This document shows positions 10,088 through 21,290 of a stretch of 64,000 nt of DNA, piece after piece. The stretch is from Ascidia mentula. Taxonomy: Eukaryota; Chordata; Ascidiacea; Phlebobranchia; Ascidiidae. The notes under the pieces are model-generated. The model was not told the DNA's origin. It was given only the letters and a program-made list of their open reading frames with translations, and did not search any database. The stretch covers positions 23,069,001-23,133,000 of the forward strand of contig OX387199.1 of assembly GCA_947561715.1 (NCBI GenBank). Reading direction: 5' to 3'. How positions within the stretch are numbered: the stretch's first letter is position 1; each line of letters begins with the position of its first letter. The position numbers were made by a program, and so were the translations under genes.

Positions 10088-10607
10088 AATTACAACAAAT
10101 TATTGTAAACTGCCGGAAAGAAAACACATTGTTCTTTATCGTTGACGCGACCACTATTTTTGTGGATGTGCAACGACTCAAGAAATAGCCGCTTGGCGTG
10201 GTCCAGCTCCATTTCCAGGACTTGGGCTCTATCGAAGTCAACTTTATGTCGCAATGTCACCGCATGATTGGCCAACGCAGTCTTGCTGGCTTCTTTCGAT
10301 GCGACATTACGGCGATGCTCTTTCAGTCGCGTCTGGAAGGCCCTCCCGGTTTCGCCGATGTATACACCACTGCAATCCTTGCATGGTATATCGAATAGAC
10401 CACCCCCTTTGGCTCGAAAGCCTCCGTAGCAATCGGTGGTGAAATTAGATTGCCAAGCGTTGTATGAGGCTTCGTGTAAACTTTTATGCCGTAATCCGAC
10501 ATCAATCTTCGCAATGTATCGGTAAGGCCAGGGACGTAGGGAATTACAACTGTTCCGCTAGTGGGCGTTTCATGCTTCTGGGTTAATGCCGTTCTCGCGC
10601 TTAACAT
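10088..10607 (-). pseudogene. GIY-YIG endonuclease domain of the Penelope element, frameshifted
   Basis: Continues the RT frame after the TAG. It reads VVIPYVPGLTDTLRRLM, then KGVVYSI, then changes frame near 10384-10390 where two extra bases (TA) appear. The other frame gives PCKDCSGVYIGETGRAF with downstream RLKEHRR and NHAV. GVVYSI...CSGVYIGETGR is the GIY-YIG nuclease signature, with the CxxC of Penelope elements. The domain ends inside the left inverted arm. The frameshift inactivates this copy. Confidence 0.8.
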
Positions 10608-11735
10608 CTAGGCAGGATATTGGTTTGTTCGCAGCGCATTTTTTACGACACTAATCTCTTTTGCTTGGTCTTCTAGCCTTGAAATGTGGGTCTTGGCTCT
10701 ATCCATAAGCGATCTTACAACCGCCCTTTTATGTTCTATCGGGTGTGCCGAAAGAAACGAAAGGTAGCGATTCGTGTGTGTTGGTTTTCGATGAACACGA
10801 GTATTGATAACTCCATCCTTGTCCCGGTAAACTTCTACATCCAAGAAGGGTATTTTGCCACCACTCTCCTCTTCCAACGTAAACTTGATGGAATCCTCGA
10901 TGCTGTTAATGTAGGTCAGGAAGTCTTGCACTTTTGCTGTATCAAGAATGGTAAACGTATCATCCACATATCGTCTCCAGTAACGCGGAGGATGCGCAAA
11001 AGTGGTAAGGGCTCTATCCTCGATAGTTTCCATGACAATATTAGCCACTACAACGGATATGGGGGAACCCATCGCCGTCCCGAACACCTGTTGGTAAAAC
11101 TCACCCAGAAACGAGAAATAGGTCGCGTTTAAACACAATTTAAGTCCCTCTGCAATGTCTTCCCGGGACAAAAGCGTTCGATCCTCAAGATAATCGTCTG
11201 CTTCTAAGCGTGCCATAACAGTGGTGATTGCTAGGGATACCGGTACATTGGTGAACAATGACACCACATCAAAGGATACCATGCTGTCATGTTGCGCCAC
11301 TCGTAAGCTCCGTACCTCGACTGCAAACTCGAGTGAGTTCTTCACATGGTGCGGACTATTGCCCAACAAAGGAGCGATTATTATCGCAAGAAACTTTGCA
11401 AGCATGTAGCTCGGGGAACCGGTAAACGACACAACAGGTCTTAAGGGTACGCCTGGCTTGTGCACTTTAGGAAGACCATACAAATGGGGCGTTCTGCCAT
11501 CTGTGCAGTGTAACTGCCTAAATTCGCTCACTGTCAAAGCCTCACATTCCCTGTGCAAGTACCCGACAAATCGATTTACTTTCCGTTCTAAGGACAGGGT
11601 TGGGCTTCTCTTCAACTATTTGTAAGTTCTTGTATCACTTAAAATACCCCGTAGCTTATCGTTATAATCCGCTCGGTTCATAACAACCGTACGATTGCCT
11701 TTATCCGCTGGCAATATAACGATGCTTGGATTGAG
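10608..11735 (-). pseudogene. Penelope-type reverse transcriptase
   Basis: From about 11735 the minus strand reads IVILPADKGNRTVVMNRADY, a hallmark of Penelope RT N-terminal regions. An in-frame TAG follows at 11616-11618, then an open 335-aa stretch. It contains HLYGLPKVHKP, RPVVSFTGSPSY, SFDVVSLFTNVP (first catalytic Asp), GTAMGSPISVV, the active site RYVDDTF and FLDVEVYR. A second in-frame TAG ends it at 10608-10610, just before the GIY-YIG part. The catalytic residues are intact, so the copy is decayed but not ancient. Confidence 0.85.
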
Positions 11736-11944
11736 TCGTTGCACATCCACAAAAATAGTGGTTGCGTCAATAACAAAGAACAATGTGTATTCTTTCCGGC
11801 AGTTTACAATAATTTGTTGTAATTGTTGTGTCTTCTACAATGTTTGGTGCCTCTGCCTCTAGCACGTGAGTTGGCAAGCGGTGTCAACGTTCCCCCTTTT
11901 TTCTTTTTCTTTTGTGCCCCTGCGTGTTTTAGTGTGATGCAATT

Positions 11945-12000
11945 GTTGCGTTATACCTGATGAAGTCTCGCCGCATGGCAGACGAAACGTCGTAAAATAC
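11945..12000 (+). ncRNA. hammerhead ribozyme motif, right arm
   Basis: CTGATGA at 11957-11963, stem II GTCT-C-GCC/GGC-AGAC with a GCAT loop, GAAA at 11984-11987, then CGTC with predicted cleavage after 11991. Stem I pairs TTATAC upstream with GTAAAA downstream apart from one A-A mismatch. Stem III would be only ACGT, which is self-complementary and fits the dimeric hammerheads described in Penelope-like elements. All core bases are present. Confidence 0.75.
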
Positions 12001-12065
12001 AGTACGTTTATGCCAGAAGAGCAGTACATTTTTAAATAACGTTTTTGCTAGGTCTGGGTCACCAC

Positions 12066-12170
12066 TAAGGCAAGCTGCTCTTTGTTCTGCGAGCGTGTGT
12101 GTAAAACTAACTCAAAGCGAGAGAACGTTACAAAGAAGGTAACATATCCGCTGCGTTACACTCCGCCACA
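12066..12170 (-). repeat. 5' LTR of gypsy element
   Basis: Pairs with 7981-8085 and is followed outward by ATAC (12171-12174). On the element strand the sequence just inside it, GGTGACCCAGACC, is the expected primer-binding-site region. Confidence 0.85.
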
Positions 12171-12174
12171 ATAC

Positions 12175-12925
12175 ATTGCATTGATGGAGGTCAAAGGAAC
12201 GTAAACAACCGAGCCTTCATTATTTTATATATATAATTGATATTAATTAAAAATAAATTATAAAATAATTAATTGTTTATATAATTGACTCCGAATAAAC
12301 AATAAGTTATGTATTCTCACTTACGAAACACAACCACTCCCCCTGTATGTAGTTGGTTGTTATTTTAAAATCTTCGCTCTTTTTTGGATCTTCAAGTTTC
12401 AAACATTTCTGGACTATGTCCAATTATTGCGTTTATTTCAATACTTAGGCCCGCGTTCCTTCCATGACGTCACAGAACTTTTCTGTCGCTCTCACACGAT
12501 TACCTTCACATCGATTCAGTTGTATGTTAAACCTGTGGTCGCTTTAAACTAAATTTGTGTTTATTTATTTGCGGTTTAATTCTTTTACATTTTAAATTCC
12601 GTGTTTCATTCATTTTAGACTTTCACCTTTGTGTTGTTTACTCCATTTTGAAAGGACTTTACAGACTTCGCGACCAGAAACGAATATGAACTCATGCGTA
12701 GGGCGCCTCTAGTGTTCCTTTATGTTAAATATGTTTTTGTTGCTATGAAATGTTTTCACGGTGATCGTTCCGCTATCTTCATTTGTATTGAAATAATACA
12801 AGAAACAACATATCTCAACATATGGGTTATTGAATCTGCTTGGGTGTTTTACGCTCGTCCATAACTTCTTGGACAACTCAGCTAACACGAATGTAGGGAA
12901 CATATTTAAGTGCTTTCACCTCAAC
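12175..12925. other. AT-rich spacer
   Basis: No coding exon, repeat boundary or RNA gene recognised. Confidence 0.4.
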
Positions 12926-13057
12926 TGGTTGGGTTTTCAGGATAAGTGGGAAAGTTGGCAGGTTTCTCATCACTTCCGTCCCCGCAACCGGAATAAGGAC
13001 CACCATCACAAAAATAGTAATCCTCCACCTCCCCCCAACCATGATCGCAAGTGAACT
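12926..13057 (-). CDS. additional LDLa exon (probably same gene as 1-925)
   Basis: The minus strand after an acceptor (TTTTGTGCAG) reads FTCDHGWGEVEDYYFCDGGP, then CGDGSDEKPANFP, matching an LDLa module (CxxxDGxxC and CGDGSDE). The acceptor closely resembles the one before exon 641-925. The 3' border is uncertain because a TGA follows near 12930 and no clear donor precedes it. If it belongs to the left-edge gene, about 12 kb of mostly transposon sequence separates the exons. Confidence 0.5.
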
Positions 13058-13406
13058 CTGCACAAAACACATGAAAGTAAATCGGTTTAAAATATTTCTT
13101 CAACATTCATAAACCCAAGTAAATGATATTTAAAATTTAAATTTAACGAAAAACTAAAAAAAAAACAATGTAAAGTGGAATAACAACAAATATCGCTAGC
13201 TGAACTGCGTCTGCAACCTGTGTTCGTTGTTGCGTGAATGAAACGTGAGAAATCAATAAATTGTTTTGTTTTATGTAAATTAATCGAATATTCTGTTCTT
13301 CCCGCACGAACCGATAACAAATGCCTCAAGGATCGGTGGAAATTCCTGGTTTAAAGCTGGTGGATTTTGCGCATAGAAATTCATGTGCAAAATTTATTGA
13401 TTTTAC

Positions 13407-13613
13407 TGGTAGAAATCAGTGCCGCAGTCCAAACCTGTAGGATTATAAATTTTTGCACCCGCACCTTCTTTGAATAAACTGAGGGAGATTACCATTGGGT
13501 CACCTCTAAACGGTAGTTTAATAAAAACTCAAGTAACAACAAAATGCCTACTTGGAACCTGAGCTGAAGTGAGTGAGATCAGGATTCCAGCAACCACTAC
13601 CTTCAACCAATAC
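13407..13613 (-). CDS. possible pair of exons upstream of the LDLa exon
   Basis: Minus-strand segments 13559-13613 (VLVEGSGCWNPDLTHFSSG) and 13407-13503 (DPMVISLSLFKEGAGAKIYN, then PTGLDCGTDFY) have GT-AG borders and join in phase. I recognise no domain; the composition looks extracellular. The phase does not match the next LDLa exon, so an exon may be missing or the model may be wrong. Confidence 0.25.
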
Positions 13614-13619
13614 CTGATA

Positions 13620-15700
13620 AAACACAAAGAGTTTATATCTTACAATGTCATGTTCCTATTGTCTTTGGTCTCACAAACCTTGTTCCCATGTTTAGTCTGA
13701 AGTCAACAAGACGAATCCAACCCTGTCTCAAATCCTCCCTCTGATCAACCAACAATTGCAAAACAAAATGTTTTTAATTTGTGTAATTATTGACAAAGTC
13801 TGCTCTCTCTATAAACTATATCTTAAAGGAATATTTTTCCCCAATAAAAATCATTAATAAGGAATCCGACATTTCATGTTACTCTCAATAAAATATTCTA
13901 ACCCTACATCAAAAATATTTGTCAATCTCACAAACGTTTTTCGGAAATATTTAAAACCACTTTTTCTACGTAAGCAATCTTCCAAATTGAAGGTTTGGAT
14001 GCGATTTCCAAAATATAAATCTCGGCAGCAGATAGACAGACATTTTTATATAAATAATATGGATTTCTTTTACCACCTGTCATTTATAACTGGCATTTCC
14101 TTTCCTTACCTACGTCTGGTCAACATCCTGGCAAAGACGTCGTTGTGTCAAATGAGTTATCAGATGCATTAAATATTCCCAATCATTACCAACGTTGAAA
14201 AGGTTTTCCTCATCATTTGTCAATTAAAGGATTTTTATATTGGAAATACGAATATCTTAATGGTGAAGCCCACCTCCCAGAGTGTTGTAATATCAATACA
14301 TTGAGAAGCACGCACCAAACACTGCTAAAAACACTCTTGTTCTATCCAACAACTCTAAAACGACCGGTTGGCTGCGAAAACATAAAAGTTGGGAATATTA
14401 AATTTAATAACTTTAAAAGTTTAATAGAGATCATAAAAAAATTGTTTGTCAATGTTTTCATTTCACTTGAAACATCCCAAGTAAAAGGATTGAAATAAAC
14501 AGGTTTGTGACCACTCTTATTGGATGTGTTCAAGAAAATGACAAGCACGCTGTGGTTCGGCAAGCAAAGTGCTTGAAGTTTTTATAACTTGCAAACCACA
14601 GATAATTTGTTTTTGGAATTAATCTTTCTACAACATGTCAGAATTGCCGGAAAAGGTCAGAACGTTAGCATTAAATTTCCTTCCACATGCGGGACATTAG
14701 CCGACAGAATGATGGTTGGCTCTCACGAACTGAAACAAGTCAATTCAGAAGATTTAGTAGTTCAAGTTTTATATATTTAACTGTGACTCACTTTTGTTCT
14801 TTCTTCTGGTTGTGGAAATATTTCCACTTAATCCTCGAACTACGAATTTTAACACAAGTTAGTTTCGCACTTGTATGTCAAAATAAATTAAAACAAGTTG
14901 ATTTGTTGGAGATTGTTGCTCTGGTCAGGAATTTGAAACTAAAAACATTTTTATGAAACAATTTTTGCGTAAAATGTAGTCGAAGATTTTTGTCGAGTGT
15001 TTTAGAGATTTTTGTTGTAATTTGGAGTACGGTTGTCCTGGATATGCTCATATACAATGATATGTTTACAGGCCTACTAGTTTTGTGTAAGCATGTAAGC
15101 ATGAATTTGTGAAGATTGCAATTTGTTGTGTTGCTTTCCCACTGCCGTTGTTGTCTGTGAGTCACTGCCATGGTTGTGTGAAGCCGATGGCGACTTAATG
15201 TATGAATAACATTCAACAAAATATTTTGTGCTGGAAGCTGAGGTATTGCAAAAACAATTCTAGTACAATAAAACCACAAACGCATATATTGTCAAGTAGT
15301 TGTTGTAGTATAGGATTTACAGAAAGTTACAGCATTTCAAAATACCTTTCGACATTCTTGTAGGTCGTTCGTCGTTGTTACGTCACAAACTGTGTTAAAA
15401 CTTAAGTTTCAGCAAAATTATTTCTGAGTGAAATCGACAATGAATCAAGTGAAACTTATTTTTTATCTTCTACAAATGTTAGTTTGACACCCCTCAAAGT
15501 TACCAAAGGTAATGGTTGGAATATATTTTGTACAGCGCCCCCCGTCGTGGTTAGGGGTGGGGGGTGGAACCGATGATTGGGACAGAAGGCAGTATCTTGA
15601 GATCACATCCTGCATCTGATCGATTTGTTCCGTTTTCCACTTGAAATATCCCACAGTCGCCTGAAGGAAGATGTTGGAAGTTCGTCGTCACATGAAGTTC
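13620..15700. other. spacer without recognisable genes
   Basis: AT-rich sequence with short ORFs only. I see no family similarity, splice-consistent exon series or repeat boundary. Confidence 0.4.
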
Positions 15701-15705
15701 TTCAA

Positions 15706-18660
15706 ATCAAATCAAATCATGTTTATTTGCGAAAAAAGCAACTACGCAAAGAACGATATAAAAGGAAATGAAATGGCATGGGCACCGATAAAACCATAAA
15801 GGTTATCGAGTCAGGCACCCATGTAAAGGTGATTTCCTCACGGAGAATCACCGTCTGTCGTAGGATCGCAGCCAGTCGCACTGGGAGGTTATGGGTTGCG
15901 ACAAGCTGCATGTGACGGAAGGTGGCCACCCGGCCGTGCTGGCCAAAGCAAAACCCATCGAAACGCAAACGCCAACTCGGTTCTCAGAACGTTTCCTTTG
16001 ATCCACATCGACAGACCTTAACGTCCCGAGGACAGTCCAAACGTGATGGTTTTGGTTGGAGATGGTCGGGATCGTATGGAGGTTGCGCTTGTTGAATCAT
16101 GGTAGGTCTTGCTGATGGTCAATCGCACGTTGTGATGTTGGTGTGCAGCGCTCCTAGGTCTGAAACAACAACGGATCCTACAGCGGTAAATTGTTCATTT
16201 AGGCGTAGAGTGTACAGGACGTATATTGGTATTTCTATGAAAATTAGTTTTGGTGCTGGGAAATGCCCACCGTGTAGACCTGTGTCACAATGCAAAGTCA
16301 TGCATCACCAAGCAAAGCAGTGACGCAATTAAGTTAAATTTACGGTTGAATGAGCGCACATGTGCGTGCTGTTGTCATGGCGAATTTTAGGGTGTTTGGG
16401 GCAGTTTTAGTGGGGTTTTGAGCTATTCCAATTAGGTAGTAACTTGCTGGTGGGTGCTGCTGAAATTTATGTTGAAAATGGAGCAAAAAAATCAGGCTGT
16501 GTTTGTGGCAAAATGAATCGTTTAAGTGTCCAATCATTTGTGATTTTATGAAAGATCCATTTCATATCTACAAATTTTGATCAAAATTAGTCTCCGAAAA
16601 AATGGTTTAGCCACCCCCCTAGGGCCATTTGCCCCCCTGGTTACTCAGTATTTTGGTTAAAAGAGCAACCAAAAATGGAACTGGATTTTGCAGAAAAATG
16701 AATCGTTCAACTACCCACTCATTTGCATTTTTTTGTAAGTTCCAACTCTTCTCTATGCGATGGCATCAAATTTAGTTGCTGAAAAAGTGTCAATGCCCTC
16801 CCCCAAGGGATCTTCCAGGAGGCCCAAAAAGTCCTTGCTCTGTACAGTCTCATCCAGGAGCAATTTTTTTTTTTTTCAACTTTGTAGAATTCCAGGTCCC
16901 TATGTAAGTCACAAGACCCATCAACGGTCATTGGGAAACAAGCGGAACAGTCGCTAGATGCATTACAGCCGAGGGCCTTGAACACAGGATTTCTCCTATC
17001 TAATACCCATATAGGTCCTACAGTGGAGTACAGATAAAAACACCAGAAAAAAGGACAGGAAAAACGCAATAAACGACAAGAAGACTACGAAGAAAAAGGA
17101 AAAAACGGACTGCTAACAGGGTGGATGAAAACGGATGTTAATACTGAGATGTGATAGAGAGGCGGATTTTTTTAAATGATGGACGGGAGAGCGATCTAAT
17201 GGAAGGGTTTATTTCCTCCCATATCTGTGGGCCCCTATATTTTAGCATGCGTAAGCCGAAGGTGGTGTTAACCCTTGGGTGAAATATTTTTTTTTTCGAT
17301 GCATTTCTTGTGAAATGATCGTGCACTGTGTCTACTAACGAAAATAAGGAGTTGTAGGAGGTCGGTAGATTGCCGGTATGGAAATCGTGCATTACTTTGG
17401 CCAGTTCGAGATTGTAAATGTCTCTAACTTTTATGACATCTAATTTCTTATGTAATGGCGTGACGTGGCTTTGAAAGGAACTAAAGGTTATGGAACGGAG
17501 TATGTTATTATGAATAGTGTTGAGTTTTTTCAGTGAGAGTGCCGATCCTCCACCCCAAGCACCGAAAGCGTACTGAATATGGGAATATACAAATGAATAG
17601 TAAACGTTTCTCAACGTTTTAACGTCAAGATAATTTCGCAACTGAAAAAAGTGCTGCATGCTTGTGACAATTTCTTTTTCAAATAATGAATGTGAGTTGT
17701 CCAGGTTAGTTTGTCATCAATGTATACACCGAGGTACTTAATATTATCTGATCGCAAAAGTTTTTCATGACCGATGGTGACGGTGAAATTGCCAGTGCTT
17801 GAGGTGGAAGGGGAAAACAATAAGAACTTTGTTTTCCGAATGTTGAGGGAAAGTCGATTGTGCCTTAACCAGTTGTCAACATTTGTGAATTGTTCGTTAA
17901 CACGGGATTGTAAGTCAGTAAGTGATGGGGAGGTCATTAAAAGAACCGTCTACCTACAAGGTAACTGCGGGTTAATTGTAGGGTATTCCCCCTAATTCCA
18001 TACCGGCGGTCTAACTTTTCCAACAACTTCTCGTGATTTACGGTGTCGAATGCCTTAGACAGGTCTAGAAAAATGGCGCATGTAAACTGTTTATTGTCAA
18101 AAGATTCTAACAGCTTCTCGTATATGTCGTAAATGGCGAGTGACGTGGAATCCGTATTGATGCTGGGAAATTAACTTACTTTTTTCAAGGTAGTTATATA
18201 GGCGGCAGTGGATAATATTTTCGAAAATTTCTGCAAAAGGGGACAATAATGATATTGGCCTGTAATTAGTGCACTCACAGAACCATTTTTGTGTATGGGA
18301 ATTACTTCTGCCGACTTAAGAACTACGGGATATTGTCCATTACGAATACACCAGTTATACACCTCCGACAGGAAGGGTGAAATTATGTATTTAACTAACT
18401 TAATGAACTTAATGGGGATGTCATGAGATGGTACCGATTTTGTTGCATCTAAAAGGGATATATACATTTCTATCTCATCTGGTGTTGTTTCATAGAAGAA
18501 GAAGGATGAAGACACATCCTTCTTCTTTTGCCACTTAAAGCAACAGCTGGGAGAGGCTTATCTGGAGGTGGTATGGAGAGTGCAATGCTATTTACTATGC
18601 TTGCAAAGAAGGAATTAAAAGTGTTCGATATAATTAAAGGGTCGTGTGACATATTTCCAT
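15706..18660 (-). mobile_element. 5'-truncated CR1/L2-type LINE, split by a DNA transposon
   Basis: The minus strand from about 18650 to 17140 encodes pieces of a reverse transcriptase: a TPDEIEMYISLLDA-like start, AEVIPIHKNG, a degraded DLSKAFDTVNHEKLL region near 18010-18080, and the post-RT region LSLNIRKTKFLLF...IKYLGVYIDDKLTW. The C-terminal part 17138-17659 continues with SHIQYAFGAWGG. Frameshifts separate the pieces. The 3' UTR continues across the inserted transposon (16217-17018) to a tail of repeated ATTTG units at 15706-15722, typical of this LINE group. The element is dead and lacks its 5' end and endonuclease. Confidence 0.75.
16217..17018 (-). mobile_element. non-autonomous DNA transposon, copy 3 of a 0.83-kb family
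   Basis: Inverted relative to the copies at 38359 and 40248. Terminal inverted repeats run GGACGTATATTGG...CCATATAGGTCC and the flanking 4-bp duplication is TACA (16213-16216, 17019-17022). It interrupts the 3' UTR of the surrounding LINE. No long ORF is present. Confidence 0.8.
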
Positions 18661-18779
18661 GGTTTGTTCTTACAACAGTGGGTTTATGGGGTTTAAACTG
18701 TTTACGCTGTAATATACTGTTGATTATTTTCCATATTCCAGCAATATCTTTTTCACTACCTTTTAGTTTTTTCTAGTAA

Positions 18780-19238
18780 AAAGTGATCTTCTAAGATGAA
18801 AAGTAACATCGCAACATTCCAAACCGCAAAAACCTGAGAAGGAAAACAGCCCAACTTGTTGACAACGCACAACGCACTTCAAAATGTACTCCGGCAACAA
18901 AAACTACATATTTCTTATCATTAAACGTGCCGTATCAGTCTTTATATGTAATATAAATTTATATGTAAAAGACTGACTTTTACAAAAGAGTGCCTGATCA
19001 AGAGAATTTAGTTTGTATATATTTTTTGATAGCTTTGAATTTCCAGGAATGATTTGCATATAGAAGAATGACGAAACAAATGTTTAAGAACATATTCCTA
19101 CCGTATTCAAGAATTGTTTTATTTCCATGGATGCTAATTGATTATTTGGTTGAGCCCTCCAAAGTCCTTTGCCGTCTGAATATCAAAGCGCCGTTTTTGT
19201 TAAAATGTTTTTAAATTTAAATGCGAATTGTAGAAACT
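18780..19238. other. spacer
   Basis: No gene or repeat recognised. Confidence 0.4.
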
Positions 19239-19240
19239 TA

Positions 19241-19666
19241 CCGTATTTTACGGACCATAAAGCGCACCCGGTTATAAGGCGCGCTGTCAATAAATTGCTT
19301 TGATTAGTTTTTTGTTCATACATAAGGCGCACCGGGTTATAGAACGCAACGTATTTTAAGGAGTATGGGTTGCCGTATTAAGCTCATTAATAAAAGTTTA
19401 CTTGTTACGTAATAAATGTAAGCAAGTCACAATAGTACAATGAGCAAAAGAAAAAATGAGCCTAGTGAATATCACAGTTGCTAGTTGCTTTTATCGTAGT
19501 TTATTGTGTAAGACGGTGGTTTATTTATATAATAATAATATCGGTACTGGTTTTGAGTGTAGGCAATAAAGCATCCATACATTAGGCGCACCGGCTTATA
19601 AGGCACACGATCAATTTATGAGGAAAAAAAGGATTTAAATTGCGCCTTATGGTTCGTAAAATACGG
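19241..19666. mobile_element. Tc1/mariner-like MITE
   Basis: Terminal inverted repeats CCGTATTTTACGGACCATAA...ttatggttcgtaaaatacgg, flanked on both sides by TA (19239-19240, 19667-19668). The internal sequence repeats the ATAAGGCGCACCGG type motif several times. No coding capacity. The TA duplication and CCGTATTTT termini suggest the Tc1/mariner superfamily. Confidence 0.75.
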
Positions 19667-20221
19667 TACTGTTATGGACAATAAGCTCCCCAGTACAAAA
19701 TAATTATTTCCCGCCACTACAGTGATTTTGTTGTCGACGTCTTGTGACGTAATAAGCACCTACTATCATCACAAGAGCTGTTTGATGTAATTGATGCTGT
19801 GAAACCTGTACAGCCCTTACAATATAAAATAACCTTGTGTCAAACGCATTTATTGTTAAGAATACATGTGTCGCAGCCCGGTGCACCGTCTACTAATGAC
19901 TTGGTACGGACATTCAAAAGCACAGCGAGTGCACGTGCTCGCCGAAATGCTGATTCCGCCGCTTTAAGACTTCAACAACTTAAGCGACGATGTGCTTTAA
20001 AATCAAGAATGTTGGATCTTGAGCTTGAGCTCTCTGCAGCCCAGGACGATGTGGAATTGGCTGAATTCGCTGCGGACACAGTAAGTGAATTCGATTCACG
20101 TGAATCTACGCAAGGATGGGACTGCACGAAGGAAAGCGACTTGTTAGGTCAACCAAACTCCAGAGTACATGAATATGATTTGACACCATCTGATATGACG
20201 TCATTGATGGACAGTAGTTAA

Positions 20222-21290
20222 ATGATGAATGTGAACTCGACAGACAAGCCACTTGCGGCAGGCAAGTTACAGGCTCCAGTCGAGCCTTCCAGTGTCCTCC
20301 CAGCGAAGACAGAAGGGTTTGGTCCAGCGGTTGTCACCAGCGCAGATGCCACTGGGGTCGGCACATTTGAGACGAGTCCTCTCAACCGAGCGTTGGGACC
20401 TCATAAAATACGTCCACAGGCGACTACCTCAGATTTGTACGTATTTGCTGAAACCGTGAAGCAAGGTTTTAACTTACCCAAACTGACGTTAGAGAAATAT
20501 GACGGGATCCTCTTAATTATCACAAGTTCATAAACGATTTTGATTGACGTTGGGATACCTCTGTGAATTTTGCGCTGAAAACGCCCTGACTAACATTTTG
20601 GAATGCAAAAACATGCCTCCCGAATTAGGATACAGGGAGGCATTGGATATACTCCACAGGAGACATGGGAGATTAGACCTTGTTGTTAGAGCACATATGG
20701 ACAGATTGACCAGTCGGCCGCCACTTAAAGACAACGACTTCAGAGGTTTGCGTTCTTTTCGAGCACAGGCTTCTGAGAGTTATAAACTGTTTAGTCAGTG
20801 GAACTGCCAGTACACACTTGATTTGCCACAAAACATTGAGGCCGTTGTACAACGTTTGCCACAAAACGCAATCAGACGATTTATCACAAAGTCATCCGAA
20901 CTCCGTTTGCGGAATCGGCCAGTGACTTTTCAAACCTTGTTGGATCTTCTTGAACTGTTGGCAGAGGATAGTCTTTCGCCAATGATGAGGTTTGTTTCCG
21001 TCGACGAACATAAGTCAAAAGGTCAAGCGAGCATGAAAGGAAAGCCGCCCGAGCGAGTTGCAGCTACCTACTCAACGGTAACCAACGGTGTCTCAGCAGA
21101 GATTTTTGTGAATCACGACTCCCTCCGACCCACTCAAACCTGCCCCGATTGCGAAGCCTTAAATTTTTTTGGAAATGCGAGGTCTTCAAGAAACGGTCGC
21201 TCAAAGAACGCCACGCATTGGTACGTCGTAACAAGTTGTGTTACAATTGCTTTCGTCCCGACCATTTTGCGTTCGAGTGGACATTGAATC
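20222..21290 (+). pseudogene. BEL/Pao Gag
   Basis: LPKLTLEKYDG (20480-20512) is the conserved start of the BEL gag domain (DUF1759). A frame change follows, then a 247-aa open stretch from 20544. It includes REALDILHRRHGR and MDRLTSRPPLKDND, and later FITKSSELRLRNRPVTFQ. Upstream, 19870-20220 encodes a coiled-coil-like segment (RARRNADSAALRLQQLKRRC...) typical of BEL gag N-termini. A stop at 20219 and the shift near 20515 break the gene. Confidence 0.7.

Larger units (their letters stand above)
9847..12034 (-). mobile_element. Penelope-like element with inverted terminal repeats and hammerhead motifs
   Basis: Flanked by a 13-bp duplication AATAACGTTTTTG (9834-9846, 12035-12047) lying in the gypsy element. 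Two inverted arms of about 300 bp (about 9878-10181 and 11731-12034) bracket a minus-strand ORF with Penelope-type RT and a GIY-YIG endonuclease. Each arm contains a hammerhead ribozyme motif, matching published descriptions of such motifs in Penelope elements. The N-terminus of the RT is lost at the junction with the upstream arm. In-frame stops and a frameshift make it non-autonomous. The left arm doubles as the end of the GIY-YIG coding region. Confidence 0.85.
7981..12170 (-). mobile_element. Ty3/gypsy-type LTR retrotransposon, internally deleted and invaded
   Basis: Two 105-bp direct repeats, 7981-8085 and 12066-12170, end in CCGCCACA and are flanked by a 4-bp duplication ATAC (7977-7980, 12171-12174). 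On the minus strand the LTR begins TGTGGCGG. A purine-rich tract (complement of 8086-8097) sits next to the 3' LTR, and GGTGACCC follows the 5' LTR, as in many gypsy elements. Internal remnants in element order are a gag piece, a tRNA-like SINE, an integrase piece and an integrase C-terminal region. A Penelope-like element is inserted just inside the 5' LTR. Protease, RT and RNase H are missing, so it cannot move on its own. Confidence 0.85.
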
